Positions 1 through 9,631 are shown, counted from the stretch's first letter. The stretch: 64,000 nt of DNA from Streptacidiphilus pinicola (GCF_003258295.1 NZ_QKYN01000111.1:1-64000); one strand, 5' to 3'. Numbers and translations are program-made. The notes: generated from the letters alone by a model not told the origin.

Positions 1-153
1 GGCGGGCCGCGTGAACGCGACAGGACGACGTCGGGCGGGGCGAGCGGGTCGAGCGCGTCGAGTGGTTCGAGCGGGCCGGGCGAGGACGCGGCTGCTGAGG
101 GTCTCGGAGCCGGGGTTCTCACAAGCAAGGCGAGACGGCTCGGTGAGCTGCCG

Positions 154-1971
154 TTGGACGAGGCCGCGCGCGGGCCGGGTCTGCGTCCGCCGGGAGCGCT
201 GGTCGGCGCGGAATCCGCGCGTGGCGAGGGTCGGGACGCGTGGGAGGGGGAGCCTCCGGCGGGTGGGCCCCGGGCCGGTGAGTCGCAGGCTGGTGAGTCG
301 CAGGCTGGTGAGTCGCGGGCAACCGGCTCCCGGGCGGTCGAGTCCCGGACGGGCCGGCCTCGGACGGGGGACCGGAGACCCGCGATTCCGGGCCATGTGC
401 ACGGCGCGGAGCTCGCGGGCGGGATCGACGGGCCGGAGGCGCTCGCGCCACTGCTGGCGGAGGTGTTGGGCGCGCTGCGGATCGGCGCGGAGGCGCGCGG
501 CGGGCCGCTGCCTGCCGGTGGCCCGACCGGCGTCGCGCTGCTGCTGCGCGACCTGCTCACGCCCGCCGCACTGCTTCCCGAGACCGGGGACCCGGATGCC
601 CTGCGCGAGTTGACGCGTGCGCTCGCCGCCACCGCGGCCGATCCCGCGGACCCCGCGTGTGCCGCGCACCTGCACGTCCCACCACTCGCCGTGGCCTCCG
701 CCGCCGACCTCGCCGTCGCCGCGCTGAACCCGTCCCTGGACTCCTGGGACCAGGCGCCCGGCGGGACCGAGATCGAGACGGCCGTCGTACGTCTCCTCGC
801 CGAGACCGTCGGCTTCGCACGACCGGACGCCGCCCGCGGCGTCTTCACCACCGGCGGGACCGAGTCCAACCTGATGGCCCTGCTGCTGGCCCGCGACGCC
901 GTGCTGGCACGGGAGTTCGCCGTCCAGGGGGGTGCCGCGATCCCCGCCGAGGCGGCCGGACGACTGCGGATCTTCTCCTCGGCCACCGCACACTTCTCGC
1001 TCGCCCGCGCGTCCGGGGTGCTCGGGCTCGGCACACAGGCCGTGGTCCCGATCGAGGTGGCCGAGGACGGCGCGCTGGATCCACGTCTGCTCGACTGGAG
1101 CCTGGCGGACGCCCGTACCGCCGGGCACGTCCCGTGCTGCGTCGTAGCCACCGCCGGGACCACGGACCGGGGGGCCGTCGACCCGTTGCGCAGCATCGCC
1201 GCCATCGCCCGCCGTCACGGTGTCCCGCTGCACGTCGACGCCGCGTACGGGGGCGGCGCGCTCTTCTCGCGCACCCTGGCGCCGCTGCTCGACGGTCTGG
1301 GCCTGGCCGACACCGTCGGCCTGGACCTGCACAAGCTCGGATGGCAGCCGGTCGCGGCCGGTGTGCTGCTGGCCGCCGACGCCGCGACGCTGAGCCCGTT
1401 GGAGCAGCGGGTGGCCTACCTCAACCCGGCCGACGACGAGGAGGCCGGCTACACCTCGCTGCTCGGCCGCTCGCTGCGCACCACGCGACGCCCGGACGCG
1501 TTCAAGGTCGCCGTCACGCTGCGGACCCTTGGCCGGTCCGGCCTCGGGGCCATGGTCGACCGGTGCCACGAGCTCGCTCGTCATGCGGCCCGCGTCATCA
1601 CCTCCGAGCCATGGCTGGAGCTGGTCGCGCAGCCGGTACTGACCACCGTCCTCTTCCGCTACCTGCCCGAGGCCGCGGACGGCCGCGGTACGGGTGAGGA
1701 CGACCGCCGCGTCAGCGACGCCGTCAACGCGGAGCTGCGCCGACGGCTGCTCGCGAACGGCACCGCCGTCGTCGGTCGCACCGAACTGCCGGGCGCCGAC
1801 GGGGGCGTGCGACTCAAGCTGACCCTGCTCAACCCTCACAGCACCGAGGCGGATATCGACCGCCTGCTGGCTCTGGTCGTCGCGGCGGGCGCCGCGGTCG
1901 AGCACGAGCGGGCGGGACGCGCCGGACCCGCCCAGCACCGCCCCCGCAAGACCCAGGAGAAGCCCGCGTGA
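154..1971 (+). CDS. PLP-dependent decarboxylase of a siderophore operon (DesA-like)
   Basis: Predicted group II pyridoxal-phosphate decarboxylase that makes a diamine (or similar amine) for hydroxamate siderophore assembly. The PLP lysine lies in DLHKLGWQP (about Lys394), the cofactor-binding Asp in HVDAAYGGG (about 362), and the ring-stacking His in SSATAHFS (about 280). At 605 aa it is longer than usual: residues 1-75 are low complexity and the conserved fold begins near residue 80. The TTG start at 154 has a GGTGAG ribosome-binding site at 142-147; an in-frame GTG at 397 is a plausible shorter start. The stop overlaps the next start (GTGA), so the genes are translationally coupled. The substrate (lysine, ornithine or diaminobutyrate) cannot be decided by eye. 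Confidence 0.85.
   Translation: MDEAARGPGLRPPGALVGAESARGEGRDAWEGEPPAGGPRAGESQAGESQAGESRATGSRAVESRTGRPRTGDRRPAIPGHVHGAELAGGIDGPEALAPLLAEVLGALRIGAEARGGPLPAGGPTGVALLLRDLLTPAALLPETGDPDALRELTRALAATAADPADPACAAHLHVPPLAVASAADLAVAALNPSLDSWDQAPGGTEIETAVVRLLAETVGFARPDAARGVFTTGGTESNLMALLLARDAVLAREFAVQGGAAIPAEAAGRLRIFSSATAHFSLARASGVLGLGTQAVVPIEVAEDGALDPRLLDWSLADARTAGHVPCCVVATAGTTDRGAVDPLRSIAAIARRHGVPLHVDAAYGGGALFSRTLAPLLDGLGLADTVGLDLHKLGWQPVAAGVLLAADAATLSPLEQRVAYLNPADDEEAGYTSLLGRSLRTTRRPDAFKVAVTLRTLGRSGLGAMVDRCHELARHAARVITSEPWLELVAQPVLTTVLFRYLPEAADGRGTGEDDRRVSDAVNAELRRRLLANGTAVVGRTELPGADGGVRLKLTLLNPHSTEADIDRLLALVVAAGAAVEHERAGRAGPAQHRPRKTQEKPA
277..321 (+). repeat. 15-bp tandem repeat, three copies, in the decarboxylase 5' end
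   Basis: The unit GGTGAGTCGCAGGCT occurs at 277-291 and 292-306, with a third copy changed at two bases at 307-321. It encodes a repeated AGESQ/AGESR pentapeptide in the disordered N-terminal extension. The repeat suggests replication slippage in a region that may not be essential or even translated. Confidence 0.85.
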
Positions 1972-4112
1972 CCATCGTTCCCGCGCAGCAGCCCCCCGTG
2001 GCCTCGTCCCTCACCGCAACCGACGCCGTCGCCCCCGAGGCCCGCGAGGCCTGCGCCGCCCCTGCCGCCCACGCCGCCGGTGCCGGATCCGCCGCCCGTG
2101 CCGCTTCAACCGCCCTGGAGGCGGATCCCCTGCACCATCCCGATCCGGTCGTGGTCGCGGACGCCGCCGCGACCGAGAACCTGCTGCGCTGCTGGGTGCG
2201 CGAGACGGGCACCGAGGTCCCGTCGGCCGGGGAGTGTTTGGAACTCCCGCTGGGAGACGGCTTGTTGCTGCGCGCCCTGGTCCGCTACCGCTCGGCCGCG
2301 GGCTGGCACCGGTTCGGACGCGCGGAGTTGGTGTCCGGGCCGGGGCAGACGTCGGGCACGGGCAGGGAGCGTGCGGAGGGGGAGCGGGAAGGGAGGACGG
2401 AGACCCAGGCGGGGGAGTCGGCCCGCGCGGCTGATGCCGTCACCGTGGCTGCTCTGCTGGCCCGTTCGGCCGGTGTGGCCGGTGCGGCGGGAGTGGAGGA
2501 ATCCCCAGGTGCGGTCGCCGATTGGGGCGCGGCCGCGTCGGGGGACGACGGCGTGAGCCCGGCGCACGTCGCGGACCTCGCGGGCCGGGTCGCGGACTCG
2601 GTGCGGCGGACGGCGCACTTCGTCGCCGATCGGCGCGCGGCCGCGGAGCCCGGGCCGGCGGGAACGCCCTTTCTGCGCTCCGAGCAGGCACTGCTCCTCG
2701 GACACCCGCTCCACCCGACACCGAAGAGCCGCGAGGGCCTCGGCGACGCCGAAGCCGCCGCCTGCTCACCCGAGTTGCGCGGCGCGCTGCGCCTGCACTG
2801 GTTCGCCGTCGACCGCGAGCTCGTGGCGGCGGGGGAGGGCGTGCTGCCGTCCTGGGCGTCGTCCGGGCGACGCGCGGGTGGCGATCCCGACGGCCCGCAG
2901 GCCGACCGACTCGGTGTGGCCGGCACGGCCCGGATCATGACGGCGCTGCGCGGCGAGGACGCGCCGCCGCCACCGGAGGGCACCGTGCCCGTGCCTTTGC
3001 ACCCATGGCAGGCACGGGAGTTGAGCCACCGTGAGGACGTCCGGACGCTCCTGGACACGGGCGGCCTGCACGACCTCGGTCAGGGGGGTGGGCTCTGGAG
3101 CCCGACCTCCTCGGTGCGCACGGTCTGCCGGCCCGGCACACCGTGGATGCTCAAGCTCTCACTGGGGCTGCGCATCACCAACTCCCGCCGGGAGAACCTG
3201 CGCAAGGAACTGCTGCGCGGTGCCGAGGTGCACCGTCTGCTGGAGGCCGGATTGGGCGCCGAGTGGCGCGGTGCCCACCCCGGCTTCGACATCGTCCGTG
3301 ATCCGGCCTGGATCGGCGTGGACCTTCCCGGCGGGACGGGGGGCCCGGCCGCCGCGAGCGGCTTCGACACCGTCCTGCGGCAGAACCCCTTCGGCGCATC
3401 GGACCGGGCTCACTGCCTGGCGGGTCTGGTGGCCGAGCGCCCTTGGCCGGGCGCGCACGCCTCGCACCTCGCCGAGGTCGTGCACCGGCTCTCCGCCCGG
3501 ACCGGCCGTCCGGTGCCGACCGTGGCGGCGGAGTGGTTCCTTCGCTACCTGGACGCCGTGGTGCTGCCCATCCTCTGGCTGGACGGGCACGCCGGCATCG
3601 CGCTGGAGGCGCACCAGCAGAACAGCCTGGTCCTCCTCGACGAGGACGGCTGGCCGGTCGGCGGCCGCTACCGCGACAACCAGGGCTACTACTTCCGCGA
3701 CTCCGCGGCCGCTGCTCTGGAGGCGCGGTTGCCAGGAATCGGCCGGGCCAGTGACACCTTCGTCCCCGACGCGGTGGCCGACGAGCGGTTCGCCTACTAC
3801 CTGGGTATCAACCACCTCCTGGGTCTGGTCGGCGCGTTCGGGGCGCAGGGGCTGACGGACGAGCGGGTGCTGCTCGCCGGGCTGCGGCGCTTCCTCGCGG
3901 GGCAGGGCGCCGCCACCGGATCGCCCCTGCCGGCCCGGCTGCTGGAGGCACCCGTGCTGCGCTGCAAGGCGAACCTGTTGACCCGCCTGCACGGCCTGGA
4001 CGAACTCGTCGGGCCGGTGGAGACGCAGTCGGTGTACGTGCCCTACCCCAACCCGCTCGTGCTCGCCGCTCCGGCGTCGGTTCTGACCGCGCTGGCCGGA
4101 GCCGGCGCGTGA
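1968..4112 (+). CDS. NRPS-independent siderophore synthetase, IucA/IucC family
   Basis: ATP-dependent synthetase that adenylates a carboxylate and joins it to an amine or hydroxylamine of the siderophore precursor. Family motifs are present: HPLHPTPKSR (246-255), HPWQ (345-348), the basic LKLSLGLRITNSRREN stretch (about 395-411) and EAHQQN (547-552), followed by RYRDNQGYY. It has 714 aa against about 580-620 for the family. The excess is an Ala-rich N-terminus (1-55) and an insertion at about 122-185 rich in Gly, Arg and Glu. The GTG start overlaps the decarboxylase stop. Partners in the operon supply the decarboxylated, hydroxylated and acylated diamine, as in the desferrioxamine pathway. 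The product is not predictable from sequence alone. Confidence 0.9.
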   Translation: MTIVPAQQPPVASSLTATDAVAPEAREACAAPAAHAAGAGSAARAASTALEADPLHHPDPVVVADAAATENLLRCWVRETGTEVPSAGECLELPLGDGLLLRALVRYRSAAGWHRFGRAELVSGPGQTSGTGRERAEGEREGRTETQAGESARAADAVTVAALLARSAGVAGAAGVEESPGAVADWGAAASGDDGVSPAHVADLAGRVADSVRRTAHFVADRRAAAEPGPAGTPFLRSEQALLLGHPLHPTPKSREGLGDAEAAACSPELRGALRLHWFAVDRELVAAGEGVLPSWASSGRRAGGDPDGPQADRLGVAGTARIMTALRGEDAPPPPEGTVPVPLHPWQARELSHREDVRTLLDTGGLHDLGQGGGLWSPTSSVRTVCRPGTPWMLKLSLGLRITNSRRENLRKELLRGAEVHRLLEAGLGAEWRGAHPGFDIVRDPAWIGVDLPGGTGGPAAASGFDTVLRQNPFGASDRAHCLAGLVAERPWPGAHASHLAEVVHRLSARTGRPVPTVAAEWFLRYLDAVVLPILWLDGHAGIALEAHQQNSLVLLDEDGWPVGGRYRDNQGYYFRDSAAAALEARLPGIGRASDTFVPDAVADERFAYYLGINHLLGLVGAFGAQGLTDERVLLAGLRRFLAGQGAATGSPLPARLLEAPVLRCKANLLTRLHGLDELVGPVETQSVYVPYPNPLVLAAPASVLTALAGAGA

Positions 4113-4900
4113 ACGAGCACCCCCACCTCCGGGCCGTCACCGGGGGCGCGGCGTCCCCGGTGACGCCCGCGGCGTCGGCCTTCCCCTCGGTGTCGGCCTT
4201 CCCCTCGGTGTCGGCCGCGCCGGTGGAAGCGCCCGGGACCGCCCCCGGGACCGCCCCCGGGATGGCGCCCGGCCTGTCGGCGCAGCACCGTCCGTCCGCC
4301 CACCTTCCGTGGCAGCGACCGCACTGGACCCGGCGGGACGACCTTCTCGACGGCGTGGCGCGGTGGGGCGTGATGCACACCCGCTACGGGGAGTTCCGGC
4401 TGCAGCCCGTCCGGCTGCCGCGTGATCTGCCGCTGCTGGTGGACTGGATGAACGATCCGGTCGTCTCCGCGTTCTGGGAGCTCTGCGGCCCGGCGGAGCT
4501 CACCGAGCAGCACGTGCGCGCCCAACTCGACGGCGACGGCCGCAGCGTGCCCTGCCTCGGGCTGGTCGACGGAACGCCGATGAGCTACTGGGAGGTCTAC
4601 CGGGCCGACCTCGACCCGCTGGCCCGGCACTACCCGGCACGCCCCCACGACACCGGGCTGCACCTGCTCGTCGGCCCCGCCGCCCACCGCGGCCGCGGTG
4701 TCGGCAGCTCCCTGCTGGGCACGCTGACCCGGCGGATCCTCCGTGAGAGACAGGCGGCCCGACGGGTCGTCGCCGAGCCGGACGTGCGCAACCTGCCGTC
4801 CGTACGCGCTTTCCTGCGGGCCGGCTACCGCTTCGACTCGGAGCTGCCGCTGCCCGAGAAGCAGGCCGCGCTCATGGTCTTCGACCGACCGCAGCCGTGA
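4109..4900 (+). CDS. Siderophore N-acyltransferase, GNAT/IucB-MbtK type
   Basis: Acyl-CoA-dependent N-acyltransferase expected to acylate an N-hydroxylated diamine, producing the hydroxamate monomer. The C-terminal ~170 residues carry the IucB/MbtK signature: ...YPARPHDTGLHLLVGP, the acetyl-CoA loop RGRGVGSS, and EPDVRNLPSVRAFLRAGYRF. The first ~70 residues are Ala/Pro/Val-rich with two local repeats (SAFPSV twice, GTAPG twice) and are probably disordered. The GTG start overlaps the upstream synthetase stop, which places it third in the same operon. Acyl specificity (acetyl, succinyl or other) cannot be read from the sequence. Confidence 0.87.
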   Translation: MNEHPHLRAVTGGAASPVTPAASAFPSVSAFPSVSAAPVEAPGTAPGTAPGMAPGLSAQHRPSAHLPWQRPHWTRRDDLLDGVARWGVMHTRYGEFRLQPVRLPRDLPLLVDWMNDPVVSAFWELCGPAELTEQHVRAQLDGDGRSVPCLGLVDGTPMSYWEVYRADLDPLARHYPARPHDTGLHLLVGPAAHRGRGVGSSLLGTLTRRILRERQAARRVVAEPDVRNLPSVRAFLRAGYRFDSELPLPEKQAALMVFDRPQP

Positions 4901-5029
4901 CCTCGGCCGCTCCCACCGTGCCGGCTCCCCGGCTGTCGGTGCGACGCCCGCGACGGGCTTCCTCTCCTCGCATGCTTCCCCTGCCTGCCCTCCTTCCCCT
5001 TCCCCGTCACCGTTCGAAAGGGCCACCCC

Positions 5030-6628
5030 GTGGATCCCTCACGTTCGCCGGTCGGTGCTGCCGTCCGCTGCCCCGTCCCCTCACGTGTCGTCCGCTCCCG
5101 TACCGACTCGGCCAACCCCGGCAACTCCCCGAACCGGGGGCTGGTGCACGACCTTGTCGGTGTGGGTCTCGGCCCGTTCAACCTCTCCCTGGCGGCGATG
5201 GCCCACCAGGTGCCGGGCCTGCGGTCCGTCTTCCTCGAGGCCAAGCCGGAGTTCAGCTGGCACCCGGGGCTGATGATCGAGGGCGCCCGGATGCAGGTGC
5301 CCTTCCTCGCGGATCTCGTCTCGCTCGTCGACCCGACGAGCCCGTGGTCCTTCCTGGCCTATCTGGCCGACCGGGACCGCCTCTTCCCGTTCTACTTCGC
5401 CGAGCAGTGGCACCTGACGCGCCGTGAGTACGCGGACTACTGCCGGTGGGCCGCCACCCGCCTGCCCAACTGCCGCTTCGACAGCCCGGTCAAGGCGGTG
5501 CGCTGGAACGCCGACCGGGAGCTCTTCGAGGTGGAGGTGCCCGGGGAGGAGCCCTGGCTCGCCCGGCACCTGGTCCTCGGCGTCGGGACGGAGCCCGTCA
5601 TCCCCTCGGCGTTCGCCGAACTCGTCGACGGCGCCGCTCCGGTGCTGCACTCGGGCGAGTACCTCACCTCTCCCCACTCACCACTGACGCTAGCGCGGGG
5701 CACTGACAACGACGGTCGCCCGCTCCCGCTCCGCGACGTCACCGTGGTCGGCTCCGGGCAGTCGGGCGCCGAGGTCTTCCTGGACCTGCTGCGCCGGCGC
5801 GGCGCCGACGCGGTGCCGCACCTGCGCTGGGTCACCCGCAGCACGGCGCTCGCGCCGATGGAGTACTCAAAGCTCGGCCTGGAGCACTTCACCCCCGACT
5901 ACACCCGCTACTTCCACGCGCTGCCGGAGCCGACCCGGGACGCGCTGGTGCCACGCCAGTGGCAGCTCTACAAGGCGGCCAGCGCGGAGACCCTGGCCGC
6001 CGTCCACGAAGCCCTGTACGAGCGCACCACCGCCGGCGGCGCGGCGGACGTGGAGATCGTGCCCGGCACCGAGGTGCTGTCCGCGCGCGCAACCGGCGAG
6101 GGCCGCCTCGAACTCCACTGCGCGCACCGGCAGTCGGATGTCGCGTACGGGCTCCGCACGGATCTGGTCGTGCTCGCCACCGGCTACGCCGCGCGGCGGC
6201 CCGCCCTGCTCGACCCCATCCACGACCTCGTCGGCCGGGACGCCGGAGGCCGCTACCGGATCGGCCTGGACTACCGGGTGGGCCTGCGGCCGGACGTCAC
6301 GGCCGGCCTGTACGTGCAGAACGCCGAGCTCCACACGCACGGGGTGGGCACACCCGATCTCGGCCTCGGCGCGCACCGCGCCGCCGTTATCCTCAACGCG
6401 GTCTGCACCGAGGTGCTCGGCCGGCCGGTGCACCGCCTGCCCGAGGCCACGGCCTGGACCACCTTCGGCCGCCCGGGCAGCGCGCACGACCTGCCGCGCC
6501 CCGCACCCGAAGGCTCAGCAGCCGAGGGCCCCGCACCCGAGGGCACCGCGGCTGAGGGCACCGCACGCGAAAGCGCCGCATCTTTCGGCTCGGCAGATGA
6601 AAGCCCCGCAGCCCTGGTTTACCCCTGA
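5030..6628 (+). CDS. FAD-dependent lysine/ornithine/diamine N-hydroxylase (IucD/DesB/SidA family)
   Basis: Flavin monooxygenase that N-hydroxylates the diamine before acylation. The FAD-binding motif is GVGLGPFNLSLA (about residues 45-56) and the NADPH-binding motif is VVGSGQSGAEVF. The family's LATGYAAR motif and the C-terminal HTHGVGTPDLGLGAHRAA are also present. The GTG start at 5030 follows a GAAAGGG at 5015-5021 and lies 129 bp past the acyltransferase stop, so it is probably the last gene of the operon. The protein runs ~45 residues beyond the usual end in a tail of degenerate PEG(S/T)AAEG repeats. The N-terminal ~35 residues also look non-conserved, so the start could be further in. 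Confidence 0.9.
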   Translation: MDPSRSPVGAAVRCPVPSRVVRSRTDSANPGNSPNRGLVHDLVGVGLGPFNLSLAAMAHQVPGLRSVFLEAKPEFSWHPGLMIEGARMQVPFLADLVSLVDPTSPWSFLAYLADRDRLFPFYFAEQWHLTRREYADYCRWAATRLPNCRFDSPVKAVRWNADRELFEVEVPGEEPWLARHLVLGVGTEPVIPSAFAELVDGAAPVLHSGEYLTSPHSPLTLARGTDNDGRPLPLRDVTVVGSGQSGAEVFLDLLRRRGADAVPHLRWVTRSTALAPMEYSKLGLEHFTPDYTRYFHALPEPTRDALVPRQWQLYKAASAETLAAVHEALYERTTAGGAADVEIVPGTEVLSARATGEGRLELHCAHRQSDVAYGLRTDLVVLATGYAARRPALLDPIHDLVGRDAGGRYRIGLDYRVGLRPDVTAGLYVQNAELHTHGVGTPDLGLGAHRAAVILNAVCTEVLGRPVHRLPEATAWTTFGRPGSAHDLPRPAPEGSAAEGPAPEGTAAEGTARESAASFGSADESPAALVYP

Positions 6629-6661
6629 CACTCGCAGGTCCGAGGCGCTAGGCTCCGCGCC

Positions 6662-7516
6662 ATGGATGATCAATTCCCGCTGCCCGCCGCACCGCTGACC
6701 GTGGCTGCCGGGCAGGCCGCCTGCGTCCCCCTGGACCTCGTCGCCAACGCGGCCACCGCCGCCGACCTGGTCCACCGCGCCGCCGACCGCGGCGCCGAAC
6801 TGCTCGTCCTGCCGGAGCTCTTCCTCACCGGCTACGAACTCTCCGGCATCACCGCCGACCCGGACCGCCACACCACCGGTGCCGCCGATCCGCGCCTCGA
6901 CCCCCTGCGCGACGCGTGCGCCGCCCACTGCACCGCCCTCGTCGTCGGCGCGCCGACGCGCACCGAGGACGGCACGCTGCACATCTCCGCGCTCGTTCTC
7001 GACCGTGACGGCAACGTAGCAGCCACCTACGACAAGCAGCACGCGACGCCGAGCGAGCGCGCCGCCGGCTTCGCACCCGGCAGCCGTGGCACCACCCTCG
7101 TGCTGGACGGATGGCGGTTCGGACTCAGCATCTGCTGGGACTCCTCCTTCCCCGAGCACGCCCGCGCCGCCGCGCTCGACGGCTGCCACGGCTACCTCAC
7201 CGGCGCCCTGTTCAGCCCGGAGTTCTCCGCCAAGGCCAACGGCTTCCTGTTCCCGGCGCGCGCCATGGACAACACGTCCTACACGCTGCTGGCCAACCAC
7301 AGCGGAGCGAGCGGCGGGTACGTCGGCGGCGGTCACAGTGCGATCTGGGGCCCGCTCGGCGAGCTGCTCGACGACGCGGGCGTGGCCGACCCGGGTCTGG
7401 CGGTGGCCGAGTTCGACCCGGAGGCGCTGCGCGCCGCGCGCACCGCGGAACCCGTGCTGGTGGATCCGACCCTGACGGCGCCGGTCCGACCCCGAATTGT
7501 CGGTGGCGCCCTCTAG
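6662..7516 (+). CDS. Carbon-nitrogen hydrolase (nitrilase superfamily)
   Basis: Hydrolyses a C-N (amide-type) bond; the exact substrate is unknown. The Glu-Lys-Cys catalytic triad is visible: Glu in LPELFLTGYEL, Lys in YDKQHATPSER, Cys in SICWDSSFPEHAR. At 284 aa it covers a complete single-domain amidase-type nitrilase. It starts with ATG 34 bp after the siderophore hydroxylase stop and could be co-transcribed, but nothing in the fold ties it to siderophore synthesis. It ends 12 bp before dinG. Confidence 0.85.
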   Translation: MDDQFPLPAAPLTVAAGQAACVPLDLVANAATAADLVHRAADRGAELLVLPELFLTGYELSGITADPDRHTTGAADPRLDPLRDACAAHCTALVVGAPTRTEDGTLHISALVLDRDGNVAATYDKQHATPSERAAGFAPGSRGTTLVLDGWRFGLSICWDSSFPEHARAAALDGCHGYLTGALFSPEFSAKANGFLFPARAMDNTSYTLLANHSGASGGYVGGGHSAIWGPLGELLDDAGVADPGLAVAEFDPEALRAARTAEPVLVDPTLTAPVRPRIVGGAL

Positions 7517-7528
7517 GGTGGGAGGGCC

Positions 7529-9631
7529 ATGAGTGACAGCATCCTTGACTCCGACCCGGCCGATCCCGGCGCCACCCCCGAGCCGAGCGGCGCGCCGGCC
7601 GGCGAGGCCTCAGCGGGCGCGGACGACGCCTCGCGCATCCGCGAGCTGCTGCACGCCGCGGTGACCGCGGTGGGCGGCGTCGAGCGCCCCGGCCAGGTCG
7701 CCATGGCCGAGGCCGTCGCCGCCGCGGTCGGGAACAGCGAGCAGCTGCTCGTCCAGGCCGGTACGGGCACGGGCAAGTCACTCGCCTACCTCGTCCCGGC
7801 CCTCGCCCACGGGGACAAGGTGGTCGTCGCCACCGCCACGCTGGCCCTGCAGCGGCAGCTCGTGGAGCGGGACCTGCCGCGCACGGTCGACGCGCTGCGT
7901 CCGCTGCTGCGCCGCAAGCCCAGCTACGCCATGCTCAAGGGCCGGTCCAACTACGTCTGCCTGCACCGGGTCCACGAGGGGGCGCCCAGCGACGACGAGG
8001 CCGGCCTGTTCGATCCGGCGGAGGTCCTCGGCGGTCCCAGCAGCAAGCTCGGGCAGGACATCGTCCGCCTGCGCGACTGGGCCGACGAGACCGAGACGGG
8101 CGACCGGGACGACCTGTCGCCCGGGGTCTCCGACAAGGCCTGGCAGCAGCTCTCGGTCAGCTCCCGCGAGTGCCTCGGCGCCACCAAGTGCACTTACGGC
8201 GGCGACTGCTTCGCGGAGAAGGCGCGCGAGCGTGCCAAGCTCGCCGACGTGGTGGTCACCAACCACGCCCTGCTCGCGATCGACTCGCTGGAGGGCGCGC
8301 CGGTCCTGCCCGAGCACGGCCTCCTCATCGTGGACGAGGCGCACGAGCTGGTCTCCCGGGTCACCGGGATCGCCACCGCCGAGCTCACCACCACGGCGGT
8401 GAACCGCGCGGTCAAGCGGGCCGCCAGGCTCGCCAACGAGAAGTCCGTGGACAAGCTCCAGGCCGCCGCGGAGAACTACCACGGTCTGATGGAGATCGCC
8501 GACGGCGGGCGCGTCGAGGAGCTCCCGGAGAACCTCCACTTCGCCGTGGCCGCGATCCGCGAGGCCGCCCGAGAGGTGATCACCTCGATCGGCGAGATCC
8601 GCGACCGGGGCGTGAGCGACGAGGACGCCGTGCGCAAGCAGGCCATGGCGTCGTTGGAGACCATCCACGACACGACGGACCGGCTGCTGGAGGGCAGCGT
8701 CTACGACGTCGTCTGGATCGACCGCAACGACCGGTTCCTGGCTGCCCCCGCCTCGCTGCGCGTGGCCCCGCTCAGCGTCTCCGGGCTGCTGCGGGAGAAC
8801 CTCTACAACGACCGCTCCGTCGTGCTGACCTCCGCCACGCTCAAGCTCGGTGGCGACTTCACGGGCGTCGCGGCCTCGCTGGGCCTCTCCTCGACGGGCC
8901 GCGACGACGTGGGGGAGACGATCGAGGGCACTGGCACCCTGCCGGTCTGGCGCGGACTCGACGTCGGCTCGCCCTTCGACTACCGCAAGCAGGGCATTCT
9001 CTATGTCGCCCGCCATCTCCCGCCGCCCGGACGGGATCCGGAGCGCCCGGAGATGCTGGACGAGCTCGCCGACCTGATCGGCGCAGCGGGCGGTCGCACC
9101 CTCGGCCTCTTCTCCTCGATGCGCGCGGCCCAGGCCGCGGCGGAGGCTCTGCGCGAGCGCGTCCCCGGCGAGATCCTGCTCCAGGGCGAGGACACCCTGG
9201 GGGAGTTGATCAAGCGTTTCTCGGCCGACGCGGAGAGCTGCCTCTTCGGCACGCTCTCGCTCTGGCAGGGCGTGGACGTGCCGGGCTCGGCCTGCCAGCT
9301 TGTCGTGATGGACCGGATTCCCTTCCCGCGCCCGGACGATCCGCTGATGAGCGCCCGGCAGAAGGCGGTCGAGGAGCACGGCGGCAACGGCTTCATGGCG
9401 GTGGCGGCGACGCACGCCGCCCTGCTGATGGCCCAGGGCGCCGGTCGACTGGTCCGTTCCGGGGACGACCGCGGTGTCGTGGCGGTGCTCGATTCCCGCC
9501 TGGCCACGGCCCGTTACGGCGGATTCTTCCGCTCCTCAATGCCGGACTTCTGGTACACCACGGACCGCAACCAGGTCCGCCGCTCCCTGGCGGCCATCAA
9601 TGCGGCGGCGGCACCGGTCCGGGCGCGATAG
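7529..9631 (+). CDS. dinG: ATP-dependent DNA helicase DinG (XPD-like, Fe-S)
   Basis: Superfamily 2 5'-3' DNA helicase involved in repair and removal of R-loops or structured DNA. Visible motifs are Walker A QAGTGTGKS, the DEAH box LIVDEAHELV, and a C-terminal helicase half ending in GAGRLVRSGDD. Cysteines that would hold a 4Fe-4S cluster are NYVCLH and the ECLGATKC...GGDC group. At 700 aa it lacks the N-terminal exonuclease domain of Gram-positive DinG. The ATG at 7529 has GGAGG at 7521-7525. It lies beside lexA, fitting a DNA-damage role, but no SOS-type box is apparent at its own start. Confidence 0.92.
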   Translation: MSDSILDSDPADPGATPEPSGAPAGEASAGADDASRIRELLHAAVTAVGGVERPGQVAMAEAVAAAVGNSEQLLVQAGTGTGKSLAYLVPALAHGDKVVVATATLALQRQLVERDLPRTVDALRPLLRRKPSYAMLKGRSNYVCLHRVHEGAPSDDEAGLFDPAEVLGGPSSKLGQDIVRLRDWADETETGDRDDLSPGVSDKAWQQLSVSSRECLGATKCTYGGDCFAEKARERAKLADVVVTNHALLAIDSLEGAPVLPEHGLLIVDEAHELVSRVTGIATAELTTTAVNRAVKRAARLANEKSVDKLQAAAENYHGLMEIADGGRVEELPENLHFAVAAIREAAREVITSIGEIRDRGVSDEDAVRKQAMASLETIHDTTDRLLEGSVYDVVWIDRNDRFLAAPASLRVAPLSVSGLLRENLYNDRSVVLTSATLKLGGDFTGVAASLGLSSTGRDDVGETIEGTGTLPVWRGLDVGSPFDYRKQGILYVARHLPPPGRDPERPEMLDELADLIGAAGGRTLGLFSSMRAAQAAAEALRERVPGEILLQGEDTLGELIKRFSADAESCLFGTLSLWQGVDVPGSACQLVVMDRIPFPRPDDPLMSARQKAVEEHGGNGFMAVAATHAALLMAQGAGRLVRSGDDRGVVAVLDSRLATARYGGFFRSSMPDFWYTTDRNQVRRSLAAINAAAAPVRAR

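Noticed and set aside
1-153. Gene running into the window start
   Set aside because: Open frames cover 11-613, but they are Arg-rich shadows; nothing family-like is visible in 1-153, so no gene was called.
7778-9415. 545-codon minus-strand frame
   Set aside because: Antisense shadow of dinG with no recognisable motif.
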